DNA of 64,000 nucleotides from Methyloligella halotolerans (GCF_001708935.1 NZ_MASI01000007.1:62001-126000); one strand, 5' to 3'. Shown: positions 27,289 to 35,329, counted from the first letter of the stretch. The notes: generated from the sequence alone by a model not told the origin. Numbers and translations are program-made.

Positions 27289-28263
27289 CTACCGGCAGAT
27301 CGGCAGCGGCTTCGGCGGCGGCGCCGGATACTTCTTCTTGTATTGGGCGATGGCCGGCTCCAGCGACGCCCGCGGCCAGAATTTCGGCCGGCCTATGGCC
27401 CGCAGGCATGTCGCGTTCCAATAGGCTCCGCGCACGCCCCGCCCCACGGCGACGATGTCTTGCGATTCCGGATAGATGTAGAGGCTGGTCGGATTGTTCT
27501 GCACCAGCCGGGTGATCTCGTTGGCATCGGCCCAGGACCAATTGGTGCAGCCGTTGCTCCGCTTGCCCGTGTAGTTGATGAACTCGCCGAACGGCACGTA
27601 GCCCTGCTCGTCGGCGAACTGGGCATATTGCGGGTCGGGCAGCTTCATCCGGCATTGCGCGCGGATCACCACCGAAGGATGCCCGCCGATCTGGCGTTCC
27701 CGCGCGTTCGCCGTCTCCCCCTCCCCTTCGAACTGGATGAAGGTCCGCACCAGAGGCTGGGTCTTGCCATCCGCCCTGTAATAGCCCTTGAGGGAGGTCT
27801 TCAGCTCGGCCGTCACGTAAGGTCCGCCCATAGTGAGATACGACCCTTCCGCATTGGAGAAATGCTCCGAGCATTCCGGTCCGTTGGCGAAATCCGCCAC
27901 CGTCTGAAGGTTGATGCCGTTGCCGTGGCCGGAAGACATCACCCGGAACACCTGGGAGCCTTCGCAGATGATGTAGAACCGCCCCTGCTGGCCGACGCCG
28001 TTAGGCCGCGTCGCATCCATGGCGAAGTAGCAGGCGTTTCGAATCTTCCCGGCCTGAAGCTTCTGGTAATAGAGCGCCCGCGCCCGCTGCAGCACCACCG
28101 GCGCGATCTGCCCGTCCGCCGTGCCGACATGGGCTTGCAGCCAGGCGGGCAGCGCCGCGGTCTGGGCGCGCGCCGTTCCGCTGCCGATGCCCATCAGGAG
28201 CGCGGCGGCGAAGGCCAGACCGGCCAAGCCGATCAGGGCCGGACGAAGCGATAATCTGGGCAC
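27289..28263 (-). CDS. YkuD_2-type L,D-transpeptidase-like protein (copy B)
   Basis: A 324-residue paralogue of copy A with the same order of motifs: signal peptide ending ARAQ, FAMDATRPNGVG, FRVMSSGHGNGINL, LTMGGPYVTAEL, RTFIQFEGEGETANARERQIGGH, GKRSNGCTNW with the presumed catalytic Cys, and the tail RAIGRPKFWP...KPLPICR. The start is GTG at 28263 with GAGGGA upstream. Both copies keep the Cys, so both may be active on peptidoglycan in the periplasm. Divergence at many positions shows that the duplication is not recent. Confidence 0.85.
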   Translation of the reverse strand: MPRLSLRPALIGLAGLAFAAALLMGIGSGTARAQTAALPAWLQAHVGTADGQIAPVVLQRARALYYQKLQAGKIRNACYFAMDATRPNGVGQQGRFYIICEGSQVFRVMSSGHGNGINLQTVADFANGPECSEHFSNAEGSYLTMGGPYVTAELKTSLKGYYRADGKTQPLVRTFIQFEGEGETANARERQIGGHPSVVIRAQCRMKLPDPQYAQFADEQGYVPFGEFINYTGKRSNGCTNWSWADANEITRLVQNNPTSLYIYPESQDIVAVGRGVRGAYWNATCLRAIGRPKFWPRASLEPAIAQYKKKYPAPPPKPLPICR

Positions 28264-28383
28264 CGAATCATCCCTCGCGGACGGAAGCCATCGTCAGGCC
28301 GCGACGATGCGACGACGACATGGCGACTTCAAGTCCGGCGAGGCTTGGAGGTCAAGCCCCGCAGGCTTCGACGCAAGGACCCC

Positions 28384-28779
28384 TCAGCCGCCATACGCCG
28401 CGTCGGAGACCTTCTCCAGCCACGTGACCACCTCCCCGTCCTTCGCCTCCTGGACCGCGATATGGGTCATGGCGATATCGGGAGCGGCGCCGTGCCAATG
28501 CTTTTCGCCGGCGGGAAACCAGACCACGTCGCCGGGCCGGATCTCCTCCACCGGTCCGCCCTCGCGCTGCACCCGGCCGACGCCTTGGGTGACGATCAGG
28601 GTCTGCCCCAGCGGATGGGTATGCCACGCCGTGCGCGCGCCGGGCTCGAACGTGACCGACGCGCCGGCCACCCGGCCGGGCTCCTCCGCCTTGAACAGTG
28701 GATCGATCCGCACCGTACCGGTGAAATAGTCCTCCGGCCCCGGCGCGGAGGCTCGTTCGTCGACACGGGTGATCTTCAT
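28384..28779 (-). CDS. cupin, (R)-mandelonitrile lyase type
   Basis: A 131-residue single-domain cupin: [43 protein letters not shown] with the metal-binding HTH and later [22 protein letters not shown] with the second His box. This motif order is that of small Mn-dependent cupins first described as (R)-hydroxynitrile lyases in bacteria. In most genomes the physiological substrate is unknown. It sits downstream of an aldo/keto reductase on the same strand, with which it commonly clusters. Confidence 0.86.
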   Translation of the reverse strand: MKITRVDERASAPGPEDYFTGTVRIDPLFKAEEPGRVAGASVTFEPGARTAWHTHPLGQTLIVTQGVGRVQREGGPVEEIRPGDVVWFPAGEKHWHGAAPDIAMTHIAVQEAKDGEVVTWLEKVSDAAYGG

Positions 28780-28887
28780 GGGCAACACGTCCTCTCTTCA
28801 CACTTAAACAAAACCGCTGCCGGGAAGATGGGGTCGTGAAGCGCCTGCGCAAAGGAGCCGGCTATGCCGGCCCCTCCCGGAAAGGTC

Positions 28888-29922
28888 TCAGGCGGCGGCG
28901 CGTTCCGCCATCGGCCGGCGGCGCATCGAAGTTTCCGCGATCGACGGCGGCACGTAAGTGGCCGCCTCCAGCGGCGCCACGTCGACGCCCGGCGGCACGA
29001 TCTCATCGATCCGGTCGAGGATCTCGTCATCCAGAGCCACCTCGGTCCCGGCGAGCAGGCCATCCAGCTGCTCCATCGTGCGCGGGCCGATGATTGCGGA
29101 CGACAGCGCCGGATGCGCCACCACGAAGGCGAGCGCCATATGCATCAGCGACATGCCCGCGCTTTCCGCCAATGGAATGAGCTGCTCCACCATGTCGAGG
29201 CTCGCCGCGTCGGACATAGCCTTTGGGAAGTATCTCGCACGGAGCGTATCGGGCTGCTCCGCCCCTTTGCGGTACTTGCCTGTGAGCATTCCCTTCGCCA
29301 GCGGGCTCCACGCCATCACCCCCATGCCGTAATGCTGGCAGGCGGGAAGCACGTCGCGCTCGATGGACCGGTTGAGGATCGAATAAGGCGGCTGCTCTGT
29401 GCGGAACCGCGCAAGCCCGCGCCGCTCTGAGGCCCATTGGGCCTCGACGATATCGGACGCGGGAAATGTGGAAGACCCGATCGCGCGCACCTTGCCCTCC
29501 CGCATCAGATCGGTCAGCGCCGATAGCGTCTCCTCGATATCCGTATCCGGAGTCGGACGATGGAGCTGGTAGAGGTCGATGTAATCGGTCTGCAGGCGGC
29601 GCAACGAGTCCTCCACCGCCTGGGCGATCCAGCGGCGCGAAGCCCCCTGTTGGTTCGGATCGTCGCCCATCGGGCCGTAGAACTTGGTGGCGAGCACGAC
29701 ATTCTCCCGCCTGCCCTTCAGGGCCTTGCCGACGATGACCTCGGACTCGCCATGGCTGTACCTGTCTGCCGTGTCGATGAAGTTGATGCCGTGATCGAGC
29801 GTCTTGTGGATCATCCGGACGCCTTCGTCGTGATCGGGATTGGCCATCTCCCCGAACATCATGGCGCCCAAACACCACGGGCTGACTTTGATGCCGGTTC
29901 GGCCGAGCGGACGGTAATGCAT
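28888..29922 (-). CDS. aldo/keto reductase
   Basis: A 344-residue soluble NADPH-dependent reductase starting MHYRPLGRTGIKVSPWCLGAMMFG. The catalytic tetrad positions are clear: DTADRYSHGESE (Asp, Tyr), LATKFYGP (Lys), LYQLHRPTP (His). Later TEQPPYSILNRSIERDVLP and the NADPH-binding SAIIGPRTMEQLDGLL match the AKR11-14 (Tas/YajO-like) branch. It is divergent from a TetR gene, and two tandem palindromes lie between them. Confidence 0.92.
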   Translation of the reverse strand: MHYRPLGRTGIKVSPWCLGAMMFGEMANPDHDEGVRMIHKTLDHGINFIDTADRYSHGESEVIVGKALKGRRENVVLATKFYGPMGDDPNQQGASRRWIAQAVEDSLRRLQTDYIDLYQLHRPTPDTDIEETLSALTDLMREGKVRAIGSSTFPASDIVEAQWASERRGLARFRTEQPPYSILNRSIERDVLPACQHYGMGVMAWSPLAKGMLTGKYRKGAEQPDTLRARYFPKAMSDAASLDMVEQLIPLAESAGMSLMHMALAFVVAHPALSSAIIGPRTMEQLDGLLAGTEVALDDEILDRIDEIVPPGVDVAPLEAATYVPPSIAETSMRRRPMAERAAA

Positions 29923-29975
29923 GTCGATCTCCTTATGGGGGCTGGTGCAGCCGGAACGACTGAGCTACACCTAAA

Positions 29976-30011
29976 CGGAACGATGATCCGCTTATACGGA
30001 ACGATGTTCCG
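29976..30011. promoter_or_regulatory. tandem palindromic operators between AKR and tetR genes
   Basis: CGGAACGATGATCCG (29976-29990) and CGGAACGATGTTCCG (29997-30011) are repeated with a 21-bp centre spacing, about two helical turns. The second is a perfect 15-bp palindrome with a 3-bp centre. A half-like CGGAACGA occurs at 29952. Two TetR dimers could bind one face of the DNA and control both divergent genes. Confidence 0.65.
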
Positions 30012-30034
30012 CTTAGCAAGAGGATGACGCAGAC

Positions 30035-30643
30035 GTGGGACGGGACGCCGCACGACCGGAAGCGCACGAGGATGAGAGCAGGCCGATGCGGGCCGACGCC
30101 CGGCGCAATCTCGACGCCGTGCTCAAGGCCGCGATCACGGTTTTCGCCGAACAGGGCGTGGACGCGCCGATGCGCACCATTGCGGCGGCGGCGGGCGTCG
30201 GCGTGGGCACGATCTACAGGCACTTCCCCCAGCGCTCCGACCTGATCAAGGCGATCATCCGCCGGGAGGTGGACGCACGCACCGAGCGCGCCGCGGCGCT
30301 TGCCGCCGGCCATCCGCCCGGCGAAGCCCTCGCTCTATGGCTGGAAGGTCTCGTGGATCTGGTGGCCACCAAGCGCGGCCTGGGTCCGGCCCTTCACTCC
30401 GGCGACCCGGCCTACCAGAGCCTGCCGGACTATGTCTTGGGCCAGCTCACCCCTGCCCTCGAAGGTCTGCTCGATGAGGCCGCAGCCGCCGGAGAGATCC
30501 GCCCCAAGACCGATGCGAACGAGCTCCTGTTGGCCGCCCTGCGTCTGGCGAGCCCGGCAAGCGACGGCAAGCCCGAGGAGGCCCGCCGCATGATGGCCCT
30601 GCTTTTCGATGGCTTGCGGTATGGAGCGAAGGCTGCGCGATAA
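30035..30643 (+). CDS. TetR/AcrR family regulator
   Basis: About 202 residues with the N-terminal HTH (LDAVLKAAITVFAEQGVDAPMRTIAAAAGVGVGTIYRHFPQRSDLI) at residues 26-70 and a helical ligand domain ending YGAKAAR. The C-terminal SnoaL-like/SBP-like region matches TetR_C_33-type proteins common in Rhizobiales. The start is uncertain: GTG at 30035 has AGAGGA upstream, while ATG at 30086 lies nearer the HTH. It is divergent from the aldo/keto reductase, with the palindromes at 29976-30011 as likely operator. Confidence 0.87.
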   Translation: MGRDAARPEAHEDESRPMRADARRNLDAVLKAAITVFAEQGVDAPMRTIAAAAGVGVGTIYRHFPQRSDLIKAIIRREVDARTERAAALAAGHPPGEALALWLEGLVDLVATKRGLGPALHSGDPAYQSLPDYVLGQLTPALEGLLDEAAAAGEIRPKTDANELLLAALRLASPASDGKPEEARRMMALLFDGLRYGAKAAR

Positions 30644-30673
30644 CATGTGCGCGCTGCTTGAGAGGCTGAAGCC

Positions 30674-31339
30674 CTATTGCGGCACGGGCGCGTCCGGCAG
30701 GTCGTGCCAGCGCTGGATCTTCCAGCCCTCAGCCCCCTTCACCAGCCAGCCCTCGTAATTGAGGCTGGTGACGACGCTGAATTTCTCGCCGTTCTTCCCA
30801 TTGTGGAGAAGCTGGGCCGCGCTGACTGGCTTATCGACCTTCGCGTTGGTCAGGAGCCCGACCACGCTGATATGGGCGGTGGTCTCCGTCTGATCGAGGA
30901 ATAGGATGTTCGACATCAGATGCCGGCGCCGGTTGCCCGACTTGGCGAAGGCCTTCATCCGCTCCGTCCAGAAGCTGCGAAACCCCTCCCCTGAGAACGA
31001 GACCGACGGCTCCCCCGGCGTGCCGGCGACGAACACCGCATCGTCGGTGAAGAGGCTCAACCAGGCCTCAGCCTCGTAATTGTCGTAGGCGAAGGAATAG
31101 GCATAGAGCAGGTTCTCGATCGCCAGCCGATCTTCCGGATCGAAATCCACAGCCCCCGGATTCTCCTCCGGCGCATAGGAGGTGAGCGGCTTCACGTCCG
31201 GCGCGAGGCTGGCGCCTTTGGGGAGTTCGGCTTGCTCGGAGGCGGCCTGTTTGGCGAGCACGAGCGCGGGCGCGGTGAAAGCGGGAATGGCAAAAACCAA
31301 AAACAGAGCCGCTAGGGCGGCGGGAATTTGGTGGGTCAT
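30674..31339 (-). CDS. secreted SnoaL-like (NTF2 fold) protein
   Basis: A 221-residue protein with a signal peptide (LAALFLVFAIPAFTAPALVLA) and the NTF2-fold opening DRLAIENLLYAYSFAYDNYEAEAWLSLFTDDAVF over residues 70-105. SFSGEGFRSFWTERM, HLMSNILFLDQTETTAHISVVGLL and GWLVKGAEGWKIQRW complete a SnoaL_4-type domain. Related domains include polyketide cyclases, dehydratases and ring-hydroxylating dioxygenase beta-like proteins. The function here is unknown. It is convergent with the TetR gene. Confidence 0.82.
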   Translation of the reverse strand: MTHQIPAALAALFLVFAIPAFTAPALVLAKQAASEQAELPKGASLAPDVKPLTSYAPEENPGAVDFDPEDRLAIENLLYAYSFAYDNYEAEAWLSLFTDDAVFVAGTPGEPSVSFSGEGFRSFWTERMKAFAKSGNRRRHLMSNILFLDQTETTAHISVVGLLTNAKVDKPVSAAQLLHNGKNGEKFSVVTSLNYEGWLVKGAEGWKIQRWHDLPDAPVPQ

Positions 31340-31415
31340 GAATGGAGTGGTCCTGGAATGGGCGGGAAATGCTTATTCAGATAGGCCGGCGCTGGGAACC
31401 GGGATTCGGAGCAGC

Positions 31416-31446
31416 TTGACAGCATTTTCTTTTCGGCTGGTCTAGA
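31416..31446 (+). promoter_or_regulatory. promoter-like sequence without a downstream gene
   Basis: TTGACA at 31416 and TCTAGA at 31441 are separated by 19 bp and point to the right into the end of the minus-strand cassette, where no plus-strand gene follows. A purine-rich GGGGAGAGGAAA comes next. It may be left over from a gene displaced by the cassette, or be chance. Confidence 0.25.
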
Positions 31447-31483
31447 GCCAGAATTGTGGGGAGAGGAAACCGTTCGCAACTGC

Positions 31484-32022
31484 TCAGAAGTTCACTTCCC
31501 ACTGATTAATCAGATCACCCTCGACATATTCCTCAATGAGGAACAACTGCCGCTTAACACTGAGTTCCAGATAGTAACCAAGCGCATATCCACAGACGTA
31601 TTCTGGATTCGCGCGGCCATCAGCGGACCAAATCCCGTCGAACGACGAACGCGTTAGCGTTCTTAGCCGCAAGCGATCGCTCTCCTTTTCATGTTCCGGT
31701 CGAGTGGATCGCTTCATCTCGATCGCAATCAGGTTATCGCATTCCGGAATGCCGCCACGCTATGGAGGATCAGATCACATACGATTGAAATCTTTCCTAC
31801 GCCGTCTACGAGAATGACCTTAAGGCGCCCAGCCTGCATGCGATTGTATTCCGCGTCGCAACGATATCCTTTGAACCCTGCCTCAATAGTCGCTTCTTCA
31901 ATCAACGGCGCCCAACAAGCGCAGAGATTACGTTCTGAGGTTCCGTTCAGGATATTGGCGGTTTCGCGTTTCAGAAAATGGGAAAAGGAGTTTTCAAATA
32001 CAGCACGTAGAGTTTTGTGCAT
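31484..32022 (-). pseudogene. PD-(D/E)XK nuclease-like protein, frameshifted; last gene of cassette
   Basis: Two minus-strand frames overlap in sense. The first (from 32022) starts MHKTLRAVFENSFSHFLKRE and ends near ICDLILHS. The second continues with RGGIPECDNLIAIEMKRST and runs to 31484, but a stop precedes it. Adding one base near 31770 (CATAGCGT to CATAGGCGT) would join them into about 179 residues. The joined product shows an Asp in VCDLILH and an E-x-K in AIEMKRS, the spacing of a PD-(D/E)XK nuclease core, although I do not recognise the family. It lies 12 bp after the Cys-cluster gene in the operon and has low GC. A genuine pseudogene or a one-base error are both possible. Confidence 0.65.
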
Positions 32023-32034
32023 GATGCGCCATGA

Positions 32035-32541
32035 TCAATTGCAGGAGACTAGCCTACCCCCGCGCATCCCACTCCGGGCAACAATCTCTCCACCGGATCG
32101 TCCCCCCGTACGGGTAAGTAGCCGGCAAGCAAGCTCAAGACCTCCCCACCGCGTTGCGAAAGTCTCCGAGACTTCGAACCAACTTCCGTCATTTCCGGCG
32201 CCGTGGTAGAGCCCCATACAGGAACACTCACATTCGTGTCCCTTTGCATTCATGCAGGCGGGCGCACATTTCTCCTGCTCGCGATACGGCTGAATAATAT
32301 ATACCCTCCCGTACCTCGCTAATGCACGATCAACGAAATCATTCAGCCAAGCCTTCGGCAGCTCCCAATACTTTTCGGTTGCTATCCAGACAGGATCTGT
32401 TCGTCGACCATTGCGAAGCCACTGCCGGTTGGACTCCGAATAAGGAAGACGCGCCCGCAAACGTTCGCCCTTCCCTGTCCTACGGAGCACCACGGGAATA
32501 TTCTTCTGGTTCCAGACCTTTCTCAGAGCAAGTTCGCTCAT
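32035..32541 (-). CDS. conserved Cys/His-cluster protein of unknown function; middle gene of cassette
   Basis: A 168-residue protein with no signal or membrane helix. Residues 42-90 read NGRRTDPVWIATEKYWELPKAWL and FVDRALARYGRVYIIQPYR. These are followed by a dense cluster CAPACMNAKGHECECSCMG with LYHG, in other words C-x3-C-x7-C-x-C-x-C-x4-H, which looks like a zinc or Fe-S site. A tail FATRWGGLELACRLLTR completes the conserved region. I know similar hypothetical proteins only as uncharacterised sequences and give no function. It starts 15 bp after the AlbA_2 gene and ends 12 bp before the nuclease-like gene, so all three are one operon. Confidence 0.75.
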   Translation of the reverse strand: MSELALRKVWNQKNIPVVLRRTGKGERLRARLPYSESNRQWLRNGRRTDPVWIATEKYWELPKAWLNDFVDRALARYGRVYIIQPYREQEKCAPACMNAKGHECECSCMGLYHGAGNDGSWFEVSETFATRWGGLELACRLLTRTGGRSGGEIVARSGMRGGRLVSCN

Positions 32542-32556
32542 GCTGAGACCGCAACC

Positions 32557-33459
32557 CTAGGATCTTTCTATACGATGCAACGCATCTTTGATCGTGTCCC
32601 GTATATCGGATTCATTCAACTCCTGCGCCGCTCTACCAAACTGTCTGATATCCACTGAGGCGCCTGCCTCAAACTTCTTAGCCAGCTCTGGGTGTTCCTT
32701 CAGCTGCCTTACTAGATAGCCTAAGAGTCGACGCTTCTCGCCCTCACGAACCGGATCCTCGCGACCGTCTTGGCGAAACATGGCTCGGACCCGCTCAGAG
32801 AGCCGGTCAACCTCTTCCCCTAAGTCTTCGACTTCACCCAACACAGTCTGAACTGTGTCATCCGTATCTTCGACTTTAGAATCCGCCCACCCCAGACGTT
32901 CGGCAATGTCTCTGATCCTCTTCTCGAGTAGAAGCTCAAGGTGATTTATCGAGCCGGTTATCTTCCCCGCTAGCTGTTCAAATCTCAACGTGAACGCCCG
33001 GGTCTCGACATCCAGGAATATCTGCAAAAGCTCAGCGGGGTGAAGAGCTCGATTCCCACTTCCATCGCGTATTAGATATTCCCCCTTCGGAGTCGAATAG
33101 GGTCTGTTCTCTCCAGGGAGAATGTGGACTCTGATCAGGGGATCGGCCGCAGTGTTTTCAGCATAAAGTTTAATTGCTACCGGCGGAATGCAACTCATTG
33201 CCTTACTAACAATGCCGAGTGCAATTTGGTCATCTAATAAATGACCACAGATCTCACCGTACTGAGAGCCATTTTTGTGCTTCTTCTCAATCACTCCGAC
33301 GAGAACATGCCCGCCGTCTGACGTGTTTGCGAACGAAACAAAATCGTCCGGCTTAAGACCCTTTGAGATCTTCTTATAGTCAACAACCGAACTCTCACCA
33401 TTTGCCAACAAGCGTTTCGTAAGCTGTGTCAGTCCAGGGTGCTTCCGAGTAAATGACAT
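32557..33459 (-). CDS. Schlafen/AlbA_2 domain protein; first gene of cassette
   Basis: From the ATG at 33459 the product has 300 residues. The N-terminal half has ESSVVDYKKI, LKPDDFVSFANTSDGGHVLVGVIE and GEYLIRDGSGNRALHPAEL, the markers of the AlbA_2 domain (PF04326-type, DNA/RNA-binding, related to Schlafen). The C-terminal half (about residues 160-240) is rich in heptad-like Glu/Leu/Arg and likely forms a coiled coil. It ends with helices around residues 250-300. AlbA_2 proteins occur as transcriptional regulators and in anti-phage loci. GC content is visibly lower than the flanking genes, consistent with horizontal gain. Confidence 0.8.
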   Translation of the reverse strand: MSFTRKHPGLTQLTKRLLANGESSVVDYKKISKGLKPDDFVSFANTSDGGHVLVGVIEKKHKNGSQYGEICGHLLDDQIALGIVSKAMSCIPPVAIKLYAENTAADPLIRVHILPGENRPYSTPKGEYLIRDGSGNRALHPAELLQIFLDVETRAFTLRFEQLAGKITGSINHLELLLEKRIRDIAERLGWADSKVEDTDDTVQTVLGEVEDLGEEVDRLSERVRAMFRQDGREDPVREGEKRRLLGYLVRQLKEHPELAKKFEAGASVDIRQFGRAAQELNESDIRDTIKDALHRIERS

Positions 33460-33619
33460 ACTTCTAGTGTTCCTTGGCGGGCCGGAGGTAGCTCCGCTGT
33501 CTTTATTTAATGATCCGCATCTGGAATCCACGCGGAGCCTGCTAACACAGCTTAGCTACCAACCGTAAATTGCAGAAAAAACTGAAACAATCAGAAAATC
33601 TAGCGGCGGGTCCCGGCCC

Positions 33620-33712
33620 GGACGCATCCTCGCCGAGGAACAGGCGCGTCGGCGGGTTTTCGGTTTCCACCAGGCTCAGCACAACTTGCACGGCTCTCGC
33701 AGTATCGCTCGG
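33620..33712 (-). pseudogene. C-terminal remnant of a short-chain dehydrogenase/reductase
   Basis: Read on the minus strand after a stop at 33713, the sequence gives DTARAVQVVLSLVETENPPTRLFLGEDA over 33623-33706. This is the usual C-terminal segment of classical SDR oxidoreductases (motif NPPxRLxLGxDA). No start or N-terminal domain remains, because yaiI begins at 33767. It is therefore a gene fragment left by rearrangement between the cassette and yaiI. Confidence 0.6.
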
Positions 33713-33766
33713 CTAGCGTCCAAGACCACATAGCCCCCACGCCGCCGACCTGCTATCTCCCCACGC

Positions 33767-34252
33767 ATGCCGGAGCCCATCCTGATCCTCGTCGATGCCG
33801 ATGCCTGTCCCGTAAAGGACGAGGTGTTCAAGGTCGCGCTCAGATACGGGATCAGGACGGTCGTCGTCTCGAATGCCTTCATGATGCTGCCGAAGCACCC
33901 GTCCATCGAGCGGGTGATCGTCGATCAGGGGCTGGACGTGGCAGACGATTGGATCGCCGAGCGGGCGCGCCCGGGGGTGATCGCGGTGACCAACGACGTT
34001 CCCCTGGCCCACCGTGCGGTGACGGCCGGGGCCGAGGCCATTGCCCCGAACGGCAAGCCGTTCGATTCCGGATCGATGGGCATGGCGCTGGCGACCCGGG
34101 ATCTGATGACAGATTTGCGCTCGGCGGGCGCCATAACCGGCGGCCCCCGCCCCTTCTCCAAGGCCGACCGCTCGGCCTTCCTTCAGGCGCTGGACGCGTG
34201 CATCGTCCGCCTCAAGCGGGCCGGCCACCCGACGGACACGCCCGAAGCCTGA
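33767..34252 (+). CDS. yaiI: YaiI/YqxD family protein (DUF188, PIN-like fold)
   Basis: A 161-residue protein with ILVDADACPVKDEVFKVALR at the N-terminus, then VIVDQGLDVADDWIAERARPGVIAVTNDVPLAHRA, GKPFDSGSMGMALATRDLM and GGPRPFSKADRSAFL. These are the full YaiI/YqxD signatures: a PIN-domain-like protein with conserved acidic residues. The biological role is unknown. A degenerate second copy of its C-terminal end lies at 36258-36326, beyond the LysR/NmrA pair. Confidence 0.92.
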   Translation: MPEPILILVDADACPVKDEVFKVALRYGIRTVVVSNAFMMLPKHPSIERVIVDQGLDVADDWIAERARPGVIAVTNDVPLAHRAVTAGAEAIAPNGKPFDSGSMGMALATRDLMTDLRSAGAITGGPRPFSKADRSAFLQALDACIVRLKRAGHPTDTPEA

Positions 34253-34307
34253 AGCGGATGATCGCGCTGAACCGCACCCGCCTGAGCCCCGCTGGCACTG
34301 GTGCCCT

Positions 34308-35219
34308 CTACGGGTTGCCAGGAGCCGCTATCTCCTCGCAGAACGCAAGGAATGCGTCGACCTTGGCGGGTGGCAACCGCCGGGACGGTCGAACGGCGTA
34401 AAGAGGGAAAGTCTCCTCGGGCCAATCCGGGAAAAGCTCGACCAACGTCCCCGCGGCCAGATGACCTCCAACCGCAAAGGCAAGGACCTGGGCGATCCCC
34501 AACCCGGCCAGACATGCTTCCTCCATCGTCTCCGGGTCCGTGAAGGTGAACCGACCACTCGCTTTCACCCTCACCGTCTCGTCCGGACGCTGAAATTCCC
34601 ATTCGAAGGGTCTGCCGCGCTGGGGGTCCAAAAACTGGATGCATTCGTGGTCCAGAAGGTCCATCGGCCTGCGTGGTCGGCCCATCGCCGCCAGATATGT
34701 TGGAGAGGCGACGGTCAGCACCCGCGTCTCCAGCAGCAGGCGCGACGACAGGGTGGAGTCGGGCTGCGGCCCGAACCGGATCGCCACATCCACCCCCTCG
34801 GCGACCAGATCGCCGGCGTCGGGTTGCTGCACAAGGATAAGCTGAAGATCCGGATAGCGGGCCGCAAGGTCGGGCAGACGCGGCGCGAGCACGTTGCGGG
34901 CAAAGATCGGATTTACGCTTGCCCGGAGCAAGCCTTGGATCTGCCCCACGGCGCCCGCGGCCAGACTCGCTGCCTCTTCGACCCCGGACAGATGGGGCAC
35001 GGCCAGCTCATAAAGCCGCGCTCCCTCGGTCGTAAGCCTCAAAGATCGCGTGCTTCGATCGAGGAGCCGCACACCGATGCGCTCTTCGAGCCGTGACACC
35101 GAGCGGCTCACCCCCGATGGCGTAAGACCCAGGATTTCGCCGGCGCGAGTGAAGCTGCCGCTCTCGACGACGCTGGCCAGAACGCTCACCCCCGCAAGCA
35201 ATCGGCTATCGAAGGCCAT
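34308..35219 (-). CDS. LysR family transcriptional regulator
   Basis: The 303-residue product has the LysR N-terminal wHTH (LLAGVSVLASVVESGSFTRAGEILGLTPSGVSRSVSRLEERIGVRLLDRSTRS) and the periplasmic-binding-protein-like effector domain from about residue 90 (VAIRFGPQPDSTLSSRLL, CIQFLDPQRGRPFEWEFQ). It is divergent from the NmrA-like gene with a 110-bp gap, the usual layout for a LysR protein and its target. A LysR-type T-N11-A box cannot be singled out with confidence in the gap. Confidence 0.93.
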   Translation of the reverse strand: MAFDSRLLAGVSVLASVVESGSFTRAGEILGLTPSGVSRSVSRLEERIGVRLLDRSTRSLRLTTEGARLYELAVPHLSGVEEAASLAAGAVGQIQGLLRASVNPIFARNVLAPRLPDLAARYPDLQLILVQQPDAGDLVAEGVDVAIRFGPQPDSTLSSRLLLETRVLTVASPTYLAAMGRPRRPMDLLDHECIQFLDPQRGRPFEWEFQRPDETVRVKASGRFTFTDPETMEEACLAGLGIAQVLAFAVGGHLAAGTLVELFPDWPEETFPLYAVRPSRRLPPAKVDAFLAFCEEIAAPGNP

Positions 35220-35329
35220 TTCCCATTCCTAGCATTTATTCAAGTCTCATTTGCCTCTCCACACTCTAATGCAAAGATGGCGGAGCCGATATCTTGTGAG
35301 CATCAATCGGCGGCGCGGTCCGCGTGGAG

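Noticed and set aside
26845-28254. 469-residue plus-strand frame across the tandem YkuD_2 genes
   Set aside because: Antisense of two well-defined genes. Its internal repeats only reflect the tandem duplication.
28851-28875. Hairpin GCCGGC-TAT-GCCGGC after the aldo/keto reductase as a terminator
   Set aside because: The stem is short with no T-run, and GC-rich DNA gives many such hairpins.
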